From Bryobacteraceae bacterium (GTDB taxonomy: Bacteria > Acidobacteriota > Terriglobia > Bryobacterales > Bryobacteraceae): 64,000 nucleotides of DNA. Under the pieces are notes generated by a model. That model was given only the letters and a program-made list of their open reading frames with translations, had not been told where the DNA came from and did not search any database. The DNA lies in the NCBI GenBank assembly GCA_030041985.1, contig JASIAM010000060.1, positions 45,083 through 109,082 of the forward strand. The letters run 5' to 3'. The translations under genes were made by a program, and so were the position numbers. Each line of letters starts with the position of its first letter. The first letter of the stretch is position 1. Below are positions 1-6,909 of this stretch, piece by piece.

Positions 1-525
1 CGGTCGATCGTGCCGCTTGGGGCAATTGTAGAGAACTAACGCCGGCGTGTCGCCAAAACCGAAGCGTCCGATTTCCAGTGCGGCGCGATTCTCCTCGGGA
101 AAAATCACTACGTCGATCAATCCATTCAGCCAGCGATTCATTTCCACATCAAACTCACCGTAATGAGGGATCGATTCGTAGGAAAAGTAGATCACTTGGG
201 CAGGGCGTTTCGTCAGTTTAAACAGCACCGGCAGCGTGAACGTACAGCAGATTAATAACAAGTCCGGGGCCCAGTCGTTCATCAACCGGGAGGCAGCCAG
301 CATGTATTCGGTCCGGCCGCATTCCGAGTAAGGTGCGAATCTGGTCGTCGCCCGCCGGATGCGGAAAGTGGGAAAGCGGTTGTGCCGCGGCGACTGGCCG
401 GGAACGGCCGGCTCCACAATCAGGCTCTCAGCGCCCGGATACACCTGCAGCAGCGATTCCACCAGATACACGATCTGAGCACTGCCATAGCCCAGGCACA
501 CATCTGAAACACAGCCAATGCGCAT
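1..525 (-). CDS. Glycosyltransferase, GT4-like, C-terminus cut by window edge
   Basis: The frame is open from an ATG at 523-525 to the first base of the window, giving 175 residues. It starts MRIGCVSDVCLGYGSAQIVY, a beta strand plus glycine loop typical of the N-terminal Rossmann half of GT-B glycosyltransferases, and continues with DLLLICCTFTLPVLFKL and a further strand VIYFSYESIPHYG. The nucleotide-sugar-binding C-terminal half lies outside the window. It starts 2 bases after the stop of the upstream 720-residue glycosyltransferase, so the two are probably co-transcribed. Family placement rests on the N-terminal half only; the sugar transferred is unknown. Confidence 0.75.
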   Translation of the reverse strand, partial: MRIGCVSDVCLGYGSAQIVYLVESLLQVYPGAESLIVEPAVPGQSPRHNRFPTFRIRRATTRFAPYSECGRTEYMLAASRLMNDWAPDLLLICCTFTLPVLFKLTKRPAQVIYFSYESIPHYGEFDVEMNRWLNGLIDVVIFPEENRAALEIGRFGFGDTPALVLYNCPKRHDRP

Positions 526-527
526 TT

Positions 528-2690
528 TTACGAGACCGGATGCGCCACGCCTTGAACTACATCCTGCTGGATGATTACAAGAGTCGATTCGATTTCCCGT
601 ATCAGACAATCGGCATTGTGGTATGCCCGCCAGTGCTTGGAAAATTCAATCGCCGTGCTTCTGTAATGTGGGTAATTGTCAATCAAGTCCTGTACCAGGT
701 CCGGAATCTCATTTTCTGAGTGGTAAATTAGTCCTACCGCTCCCTTAGGGAATGAACGTTCCGCCGGGAACCGCAGGAAATCGATTTGCACATCGGCGAA
801 CCAAGTCTCCTCACCGGCAGTCGAGCTGCGTAGCGTAACTTTAACCTGGTACGTATTGGCGTCTAAGCCAGTCAGGATTACTGCCTGCCCCTGCTCGGCC
901 GCCCCATCGAGCCACATCGTCCGCGGTGTCCCTGCCACCTCACGCCAATCGATTTCAGTAATCTCTACCAGTCCGGACTCGCATCCTCTGGTCAAGGCCG
1001 CGCTGAACAATAAATGCGTGGCCCCGTGCGGCAGTTGCAGCAACGTATGGGGGCCGTCAGCGTGTTCTGCCGAAAGTATAGCTGCTTGCGGTGGTTTCGT
1101 CCGATATTCTTCGCGTTGCGCTCTCAGCCACGCTTCCTCTCTATATCTAGACGGTCCCAACCATGACAAGGATTGCCATCCGTAAGCCGCCAAAACGGTC
1201 ATTTCCTTGCGAGCGCTCAGCAGGTGCTCATTGTAGGAATGCTGAAACTGCCGGGCCAGCCAACACCCACTAGGAACGATGACGGGGATGCCCGCGGCTA
1301 ATGATTCCACTAAAATGCCCGAGCTGCGCGCATAGTAGTTGTCCGGATCGTATAACAACAGAAGAAGGTCCGAAGAGAGTAGCAGCCGTCTATACTCTTC
1401 ACTTGTCAGCGGGTTCCTGTACAGACTCGCAAACTCCGGGACCAATTCCAATTGAGTGCGAGCCAGCCTGGCTTTGGGCTCACCTCCGGGAATATTGTAG
1501 TTGCATTGAACGGCAAAATGAGCTTTTCCGGTTGCCAGGTAGTCATTCTCCAGACTTCCGATAAGCCGGGGCAACAGTGCAAATCCCTTCTCGGTTCGGG
1601 CGTCGCCCAGGTACGTTAGCCGCAATGGCCGTGCGTGTAAAATGCAGTCGCTTGCGCTGTGCGTATGCGGAATTGGTAAGGTGTGAAATCGGAAAAGGCC
1701 GAGGCGCTCGTATTGGCTGGTCAACTCGTTGGTGTCGGTATAGAAATAGGAAAAATCGGCTAATCGGCTGTTCTGAACGCGGTCAAAAACCGCACGCAGC
1801 CCTTCCAGCGCTGGTTCCTGCCCGGCATATCCTGATTTGCGGCCGACATATATGTTCCGGCGGAACAGGAAATGCCAACTGGCTTTTGAAGCGAAGCCGG
1901 CTGCATTGCTCAATCCAGCCAGGCTGTCTAAATCACGTGGTGAAATTGTTGGGAAAAAGAGAATATCGCCGGCCTCCGGGGCGACGGTCTGGAGCAAGCG
2001 GGCGGAATCCTTTGCAAACTGCTTGGCCTGCCGTGCTTCTATTTCCAGCAGCCTGCCGGCTCCTGGGGTTCGAGCAAAATAAGTGTTCCAAACGCCGCGC
2101 GGTAATTTTTTCCATCCTTTCTTGGCCTGCCGGAGCGCGGAAATATAAGCTGCAATCGGGTGTGTGATTACCGGCTTCTTACCGGCCAGCAAGACACTAA
2201 GAACTCGAATCAAAAATCGCAAGACGGCGTAGATCGTCCACAACAGGACTAACAGTAGAACGGGGATGATCAGAATAGCCAAGACCAGCAGCATGGCGAC
2301 GCGGGAAACAGCGATCAGCAGATTGGTGGCGACTGCCGGCCGGCCTGGCAGATCGGGCACAACAACCGCACCGCCCCATTCTGTTGCGGCCAGCCAAGCC
2401 AGTCCCAGATTCGAATAACGGCAGTGGAATCGCAGCAAAAACCAGCGCCGCTGGAGCCATTTAGTCCATGCCGTGGCGCGTGACGGCCGGGCCTCCGTCC
2501 AGAACCCGAATTCATATAGAGGCAATACCTTCCAGGGCACTGACAACTGCTCTTGAAATTTCCGGTTGGTGACCAGGATTGGCGTGTATCCGGCCCGCCC
2601 GGCTGCCTCTAAAACATGAACCGCATATTCGTAGTGGTGGCCTGCCAGATCGCGAATGGAATGATCCACCAAAATAAATTGTTTCATCAC
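528..2690 (-). CDS. Large glycosyltransferase with membrane and beta-sandwich insertions
   Basis: A 720-residue protein. Residues 1-120 look like a GT-B N-terminal domain (FILVDHSIRDLAGHHYEYA). A strongly hydrophobic stretch at about 124-168 (LLVLAILIIPVLLLVLLW) could form one or two membrane helices. The second GT half is recognisable at about 350-480, with the donor-site signature SSGILVESLAAGIPVIVPSG. A beta-rich stretch at about 545-630 separates this from a terminal GT helix region (DLVQDLIDNYPHYR, then HWRAYHN). It lies between wecB and the truncated glycosyltransferase on the same strand. A surface polysaccharide role is inferred; substrate is unknown. Its length is nearly double that of a usual GT4 enzyme. 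Confidence 0.8.
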   Translation of the reverse strand: MMKQFILVDHSIRDLAGHHYEYAVHVLEAAGRAGYTPILVTNRKFQEQLSVPWKVLPLYEFGFWTEARPSRATAWTKWLQRRWFLLRFHCRYSNLGLAWLAATEWGGAVVVPDLPGRPAVATNLLIAVSRVAMLLVLAILIIPVLLLVLLWTIYAVLRFLIRVLSVLLAGKKPVITHPIAAYISALRQAKKGWKKLPRGVWNTYFARTPGAGRLLEIEARQAKQFAKDSARLLQTVAPEAGDILFFPTISPRDLDSLAGLSNAAGFASKASWHFLFRRNIYVGRKSGYAGQEPALEGLRAVFDRVQNSRLADFSYFYTDTNELTSQYERLGLFRFHTLPIPHTHSASDCILHARPLRLTYLGDARTEKGFALLPRLIGSLENDYLATGKAHFAVQCNYNIPGGEPKARLARTQLELVPEFASLYRNPLTSEEYRRLLLSSDLLLLLYDPDNYYARSSGILVESLAAGIPVIVPSGCWLARQFQHSYNEHLLSARKEMTVLAAYGWQSLSWLGPSRYREEAWLRAQREEYRTKPPQAAILSAEHADGPHTLLQLPHGATHLLFSAALTRGCESGLVEITEIDWREVAGTPRTMWLDGAAEQGQAVILTGLDANTYQVKVTLRSSTAGEETWFADVQIDFLRFPAERSFPKGAVGLIYHSENEIPDLVQDLIDNYPHYRSTAIEFSKHWRAYHNADCLIREIESTLVIIQQDVVQGVAHPVS

Positions 2691-2704
2691 GCCGATCGAA
2701 CAGG

Positions 2705-3862
2705 CTATTTTACACGACCGGCCAGATTTTCTTTGTTCGTTTTCAGCCGCCCCGCCAGAACCTCACCAATCCTCCGGCTAGCCTGCCCATCCCCGTACGG
2801 ATTGTGTACGCGGGTCATACGAGTATATTCGGCGGAATCGTCGAGCAGGCACGTGGCCTCTCGAACGATCCGGTCTTCGTCGGTTCCAACCAGCTTCACC
2901 GTCCCCGCTTCCACAGCCTCGGGCCTCTCGGTTTTTTCACGCATTACCAGGACCGGCTTGCCGAGTGAAGGAGCTTCTTCCTGAATGCCGCCGGAATCGG
3001 TAATCAGAAAATAGGCTCGCCGCAGCAAATCAACGAAGGGAACGTACGCCAGCGGTTCTAATAGATGAACATTGGCCCGGCCGCCAAGCAACTCGTGCGC
3101 GGGGCCCAGCACGTTAGGATTGCGGTGGACGGGGTACACGATTTCGACGTCCGGCCGCTCGGCAAGCCGCGCCAGCGCGCGCATCTCCCGTACGAATCCA
3201 TCGCCAAAATTTTCCCGCCGATGGCTGGTTACCACAATGAGTCTACGGCCATTATTCGGATAGAGCCAGTGCGATCCGGCTATCGCGCCGGATTCCAGCG
3301 CATCCCGCACGAATAGCACCGCATCGATTCCGGTGTTGCCGGTAACGTAGATGCGCCCGTTGGGGATTCCTTCCGCTGCCAAATTGGCGGCCGCTCCGCC
3401 CGTCGGCGCAAAGTGCAACTCTGCCAGCCTGCTGGTCAGTACACGGTTCATCTCTTCCGGAAACGGATGGGCCGGATCGCCGGTCCGCAAACCAGCCTCC
3501 ACATGAGCCACCGGAATCCGGTGATAGAAACCTGCTAGTGCCCCCGCCAGCGTAGTTGTGGTATCGCCCTGCACAACGATCATATACGGCGCAGCGTGAG
3601 CCAGAACCGGCTCCAACGCCTCCAAAATGCGCGCAGTCAGCCCGGAAAGTGTCTGATTGGGGCGCATAATGTCCAGATCGTAATCCGGCGTGATTTGGAA
3701 CGCCTCAAGCACCTGATCCAACATGGCACGGTGCTGCGCGGTTACGCAGATGCGCACTGCCCATGTCTGGCGGGATCGCAATTCCCGAATCAAAGGGCAG
3801 AGCTTGATCGCTTCCGGGCGGGTGCCGAAGACGAACAACAGCACGGGGTGTTCTCCGAGCAT
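2705..3862 (-). CDS. wecB: UDP-N-acetylglucosamine 2-epimerase (non-hydrolysing)
   Basis: Interconverts UDP-GlcNAc and UDP-ManNAc for surface polysaccharide synthesis. I start it at the ATG 3860-3862, which gives 385 residues, the usual family length, and places LLFVFGTRPEAIKLCPLI at the N-terminus as in WecB/MnaA. Other family motifs are VVQGDTTTTLAGALAGF, HVEAGLRTGD, VTSHRRENFGDG and ITDSGGIQEEAPSLGKPVL. The frame is open further upstream but that extension has no family character. Fourteen bases separate its stop from the next glycosyltransferase gene. A 60-bp piece of its 5' end is duplicated at 10252-10311. Confidence 0.95.
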   Translation of the reverse strand: MLGEHPVLLFVFGTRPEAIKLCPLIRELRSRQTWAVRICVTAQHRAMLDQVLEAFQITPDYDLDIMRPNQTLSGLTARILEALEPVLAHAAPYMIVVQGDTTTTLAGALAGFYHRIPVAHVEAGLRTGDPAHPFPEEMNRVLTSRLAELHFAPTGGAAANLAAEGIPNGRIYVTGNTGIDAVLFVRDALESGAIAGSHWLYPNNGRRLIVVTSHRRENFGDGFVREMRALARLAERPDVEIVYPVHRNPNVLGPAHELLGGRANVHLLEPLAYVPFVDLLRRAYFLITDSGGIQEEAPSLGKPVLVMREKTERPEAVEAGTVKLVGTDEDRIVREATCLLDDSAEYTRMTRVHNPYGDGQASRRIGEVLAGRLKTNKENLAGRVK

Positions 3863-4169
3863 GTGTGGCGGATTCGCAGCATAGAACTGATCACGCAAAG
3901 TCACAGGTTCAAGGAAGAGGATTAGCGTAACACGGATTTTTGCCGGCTTTGGGCGCCGCTGGAAGGCAGTCGAGTGATGCCCGGAACAAGGGCTTGTCCG
4001 TTCTAGAAGCCGAACCAAAGGGGCCGCCGCAGACGAGATTAAACAGCTCGCCAAGGAAGTCAGGAAGTACAGCCATGAAAAAGAAAGACCATCTCGCGCC
4101 GAAGCCGTCAGCATGAGTAGATACGATTTAAAGCAGATAATTATCTGATATAAATGATGAGGAGGAGCT
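3863..4169. other. Intergenic region between wecB and the Phd-like antitoxin
   Basis: No gene is supported here. On the plus strand a stop-free stretch ending near 4149 reads EIKQLAKEVRKYSHEKERPS, which looks like eroded coding sequence, but it has no start or recognisable family. A purine-rich ribosome site (GAGGAGGAG) sits just before the antitoxin ATG at 4170. Promoters for both divergent neighbours should lie here, but I see no convincing box pair. Confidence 0.4.
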
Positions 4170-4457
4170 ATGCTTGATACCCGTGAAATCCACCCCTTGA
4201 CCGACTTCCTGCGCAACCACAAAACGCACATGACGCGGCTGAAAAAAACTCATGCGCCCGAAGTACTGACGGTCAACGGCAAGGCGGAACTGGTCATTCA
4301 GGACGCGGAAAGCTACCAGCGACTGCTTGACCGGCTGCACCGCATGGAAACGCTCACGGCGATTCAGGAGGGAATGGCGAGCGCCGAGCGCGGCGAATTG
4401 AAACCCGCCGCCCAGGTGCTTGACGAAATGCGGGCCAAGTATGGCCTATCGCGTTAG
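4170..4457 (+). CDS. Phd/YefM-family antitoxin
   Basis: A 95-residue protein with the Phd/YefM layout: MLDTREIHPLTDFLRNHK, then VLTVNGKAELVIQDAESYQR, the strand-turn-strand and helix of the DNA-binding fold, then a charged C-terminal tail that would wrap around the toxin. A strong ribosome site (GAGGAGGAG) precedes the ATG. It overlaps the following toxin gene by 17 bases, the normal antitoxin-first order. Such antitoxins repress their own operon. It is the only toxin-antitoxin pair in this patch that appears fully intact. Confidence 0.9.
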   Translation: MLDTREIHPLTDFLRNHKTHMTRLKKTHAPEVLTVNGKAELVIQDAESYQRLLDRLHRMETLTAIQEGMASAERGELKPAAQVLDEMRAKYGLSR

Positions 4458-4770
4458 TCTTTCGGCCCGCGCGGAAGACGACGCCTATTCGGCCTTTGAA
4501 CGCATCCGCGAGGCCGCGCCGATGCACGCGGAAAAATGGCTGATACGTTTGTTCATGACCATCGACACCCTCAGCCAAGCTCCGGCCCTCTGTCCAGTGA
4601 TAGCGGAGGCCGACGAGCTTGGCTTCCCCGCGCGCCAGTTGCTTTACGGCAAGGGCAGGGGAGTGTACCGCATTATCTTCGACATCCGGGAAGAGGAGCG
4701 TCATGTCCGCGTATTGCGCATTTGGCATGGTTCGCGGGACGCCCTCACCGCCGCAGATGTGGAGACCTGA
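4441..4770 (+). CDS. RelE/ParE-family toxin
   Basis: A 109-residue protein starting MAYRVSLSARAEDDAYSAFE at the ATG 4441-4443, the RelE/ParE fold start. Later segments (RQLLYGKGRGVYRIIFDIRE, then HVRVLRIWHGSRDAL) match the central basic sheet and the C-terminal HxxR region of RelE/ParE proteins. An in-frame ATG at 4420 would add seven residues without family character. It overlaps the Phd-like antitoxin gene by 17 bases. By family it is either an mRNA interferase or a gyrase inhibitor; sequence alone does not decide. Confidence 0.88.
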   Translation: MAYRVSLSARAEDDAYSAFERIREAAPMHAEKWLIRLFMTIDTLSQAPALCPVIAEADELGFPARQLLYGKGRGVYRIIFDIREEERHVRVLRIWHGSRDALTAADVET

Positions 4771-4771
4771 A

Positions 4772-4870
4772 TATGCCCTTTTCATCGCCTACCACCGCGT
4801 ATCCACCGACCGGCAGCCAGTCGAACAGGATGCGGGTGCAAGCGAGATGCTGCTTGACGTTTGTGGCCTT
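4772..4870 (+). pseudogene. Serine recombinase N-terminal remnant
   Basis: Immediately after the RelE-like stop, the frame starting at 4772 reads YALFIAYHRVSTDRQ, nearly the signature of serine resolvases/invertases (Y-x-R-V-S-T-x-x-Q around the catalytic Ser). It then degrades, and no catalytic-domain or helix-turn-helix continuation is visible. There is no start codon of its own. I read it as a fragment of a recombinase gene. Confidence is moderate because only about 15 residues match. Confidence 0.5.
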
Positions 4871-5104
4871 GTGCGCGGCCTGCAATTGCTCGAGGTACGC
4901 GCCACATGTACCGGCTGCACCTCCTCTATGCGCGCGGTGCCTCGAGAAACACGGCGGCAGCGCGCGCATAGGCCCCCCGCGTGTTTCTGTTGCGGATGCT
5001 GACCGTGAAGAATTCGAGGAAGCGTCAGGCGGCTTTTTCGCCCGTGCGTGTCACCAGCGCCGTAAAGCGCCGGCGCGGAGGGAGAGGGATAATCTCGGCT
5101 GTAT
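4871..5104. other. Gene-free stretch between recombinase remnant and vapC pseudogene
   Basis: Only shadow frames of no family are seen. One plus-strand stretch near 4995-5090 (EEFEEASGGFFARACHQRR) looks vaguely coding but has no start and no family match. I see nothing functional that I can support. Confidence 0.3.
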
Positions 5105-5504
5105 TCATAAACAGGCAATGCCCAGCGCCCGCGCCGCTTTTTGTTGCCGCTCGTCAAGCGTGGCGAGAGGACATCCAGCCCGCAGCGCCAATTCCACGTA
5201 CAGCGCGTCATAAGGCGTCAGCCCATGATCTCGGCAGATGCGCTGCACCGGCCCCGCCACTTGCGCCAACGTCGCGTGGTCGATTACGGGATTTAGGGCG
5301 AGCAGGGCATCGAAGAAAGCGCTTGTCTGCCCAGGCGTGATGCGTCCCCGGCGCTCGCCGACTAGCAGGACGTTCAACACCTCTACCGGCCAGTAACGCC
5401 TGCTCGCCGGCCTTAAGCCGGTCGAGCACGCCCAGGGAGGCGGGAGTCTGTTCATCAGGGAAGCACCAGGACAAGGTAAGGGAGGCATCGAGAACGATGC
5501 TCAC
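5105..5504 (-). pseudogene. VapC-type PIN-domain toxin, frameshifted
   Basis: The N-terminal frame, from the ATG at 5502-5504, reads MSIVLDASLTLSWCFPDEQT, with the first PIN aspartate. The C-terminal frame reads VEVLNVLLVGERRGRIT, then GLTPYDALYVELALRAGCPL and LATLDERQQKAARALGIACL, with the later acidic residues, and stops at 5105. These halves belong to one PIN protein but lie in different frames; the switch is near 5385-5395. Its start overlaps the stop of the ribbon-helix-helix antitoxin gene (ATGA). Either a real inactivating indel or an assembly error explains it. Confidence 0.8.
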
Positions 5505-5746
5505 GGACGCGCCTCGTCGCGCAGTTGACGCAGCGTCATGCCGCCGAGGGAAAGTCCGTGCGTTTTGCCGAAGGTCTTCAGCCGCTCGATGGCGGCGTTG
5601 CGTTCGGCTTCTTGGCGTGTGAGCGGCAGGTCTTCGGCGAGCGCTTCGAGGGCCGCGCTGATGACGTGCTGCGCGTCGGGATAAGCGCCGGAATCGATAA
5701 CGCGCTCAATCATGCGCTGATGCTCGGGAGTGAGTTCTATGGTCAT
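5501..5746 (-). CDS. Ribbon-helix-helix antitoxin (VapB-like)
   Basis: An 81-residue protein. MTIELTPEHQRMIERVIDSG and YPDAQHVISAALEALAEDLP form the strand-helix-helix of a CopG/ParD-type DNA-binding domain, followed by a charged tail (RQEAERNAAIERLKTFGKTH) that would bind the toxin. Its stop overlaps the start of the frameshifted vapC by four bases. If the toxin is dead, this antitoxin is an orphan. The cognate toxin class rests on the PIN-domain neighbour. Confidence 0.85.
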   Translation of the reverse strand: MTIELTPEHQRMIERVIDSGAYPDAQHVISAALEALAEDLPLTRQEAERNAAIERLKTFGKTHGLSLGGMTLRQLRDEARP

Positions 5747-5826
5747 GGCGTAGCCCTTTGTATTTGCGGCGGCGTTTCCACCTTACGCGCCCGGCGTGTT
5801 TCCGTCAACCCAATACTACAAGATAA

Positions 5827-5931
5827 GTCCTTTATGTTGTAGTAATCCCCCGGTTCCCGCTGCGGGAGAACGACCACCACCATCACGACCACGGCGGCGG
5901 CGAGCATCACCACGGTAACCAGGATGGATGA
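5827..5931 (+). other. Orphan His-rich C-terminal coding scrap
   Basis: A stop-bounded frame without a start codon ends IPRFPLRENDHHHHDHGGGE followed by HHHGNQDG and a stop. The His/Asp/Gly clustering is typical of metal-binding tails. With no start and no upstream coding region it is best read as the eroded tail of a lost gene. Function cannot be assigned. Confidence 0.3.
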
Positions 5932-5945
5932 TGATGTTGCGCCCG

Positions 5946-6491
5946 TTATCGTGCCGGTGATGACGGAACCGCGAACAACTTCTCTATCGTCTCCATCGGC
6001 ATGAAAAGCCGGTCTACGGTTTCGGGGAAAGCGATGAAGCCGAACTCGCTATAGAAGCGATGCGCCTTTTCATCCTTTGCGTCCACCACTACGGCGGCGG
6101 AGGCGATGTTCCTGCTCATGCCCAGCGCCCTTTTCAACGCGTCCGCCAGCAGCAAATCGCCAATCCCCTGCCCCCGAAACGCCAGGTCACGGGCGAGCCG
6201 CCCAATGAGTGTTGCTCCGATGACCGGGTAGCGCGGCAGATTCAGTTGCTTGACCAACTCGGCCGGGATGTCATCCACGCGGATATTGTCCAAAGACAGC
6301 GTGTAATAGCCCGCAATCCGGTTATCCGCCGACACCAGCACGTAAGGCACCGCCACGCGCTTCCTGGCATCCTGGCTTGCCTGCTCTTTCAAATAACGAT
6401 CGAGCGGTTCCACCCCGCATGAAAAAGCCGCCAGGAGCTTTTTATGCTCAGCACCGAGCGGCTTGATAGGGCGAAACGACGGGGCCGTAAT
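5946..6491 (-). CDS. GNAT-family toxin (TacT-like), start codon atypical
   Basis: A GNAT acetyltransferase resembling toxins that acetylate aminoacyl-tRNA. The acetyl-CoA loop is RGQGIGDLLLADAL, followed by AAVVVDAKDEKAHRFYSEFG. The first in-frame ATG (6411-6413) would give 155 residues, but the family N-terminus is plainly encoded upstream: RPIKPLGAEHKKLLAAFSCG leads straight into VEPLDRYL. No ATG, GTG or TTG opens that extension; the best position is an ATT at 6489-6491, four bases after the antitoxin stop, which gives 181 residues. Either ATT is used or a start codon was lost and the gene is impaired. Confidence 0.75.
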   Translation of the reverse strand: MTAPSFRPIKPLGAEHKKLLAAFSCGVEPLDRYLKEQASQDARKRVAVPYVLVSADNRIAGYYTLSLDNIRVDDIPAELVKQLNLPRYPVIGATLIGRLARDLAFRGQGIGDLLLADALKRALGMSRNIASAAVVVDAKDEKAHRFYSEFGFIAFPETVDRLFMPMETIEKLFAVPSSPAR

Positions 6492-6495
6492 AGGC

Positions 6496-6792
6496 TTAAC
6501 CCGCGAACACTTGTGCGTGCCGCTGAGCGGCTTTTTGCAGCCGGGCGTTGGGCGCCGGCGTATTCAGCAGTGCTTCCACAAAAGCAACCTTGTCGCGCTG
6601 CGTCAGGCGCATGAATTCATTCTCCTGCACCGTGCGTGTCGCAGCCTCGACAGCGCTACTGACCACAAAATCCGTAAGCGAGCGGCCCTGAATCTCAGCG
6701 GCTTTCTGGAACAGCGCCTTGGTCGCACGGCTCACCCGCGCTTCCAGGCGTTCCCCGCGGCGCGCCGCCGCCCTTCTTTCGGCAGCCTGCAT
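6496..6792 (-). CDS. DUF1778 ribbon-helix-helix antitoxin (TacA-like)
   Basis: I start it at the ATG 6790-6792 because GAGGAGA lies about seven bases upstream, giving 98 residues. The sequence RLEARVSRATKALFQKAAEI and QGRSLTDFVVSSAVEAATRT is the DUF1778 DNA-binding fold. The C-terminal tail (NEFMRLTQRDKVAFVEALL) is the part that neutralises the acetyltransferase toxin. It is directly upstream of the GNAT gene in the usual antitoxin-toxin order and should autorepress the pair. A longer start at 6867 is possible but lacks a ribosome site. Confidence 0.88.
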   Translation of the reverse strand: MQAAERRAAARRGERLEARVSRATKALFQKAAEIQGRSLTDFVVSSAVEAATRTVQENEFMRLTQRDKVAFVEALLNTPAPNARLQKAAQRHAQVFAG

Positions 6793-6909
6793 CTGTGTTC
6801 TCCTCTTTTCTGGACGCGCTAGCGCCATCGCGTCAACGATTACATTGTACGCCATATGGCCGTACATATCAAATGCTATCCGGGATTGTCCGGCCCGGAA
6901 AAGGGACAG

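Noticed and set aside
3863..4231. Long N-terminal extension of WecB
   Set aside because: 123 extra residues have no family similarity and run into the divergent antitoxin gene.
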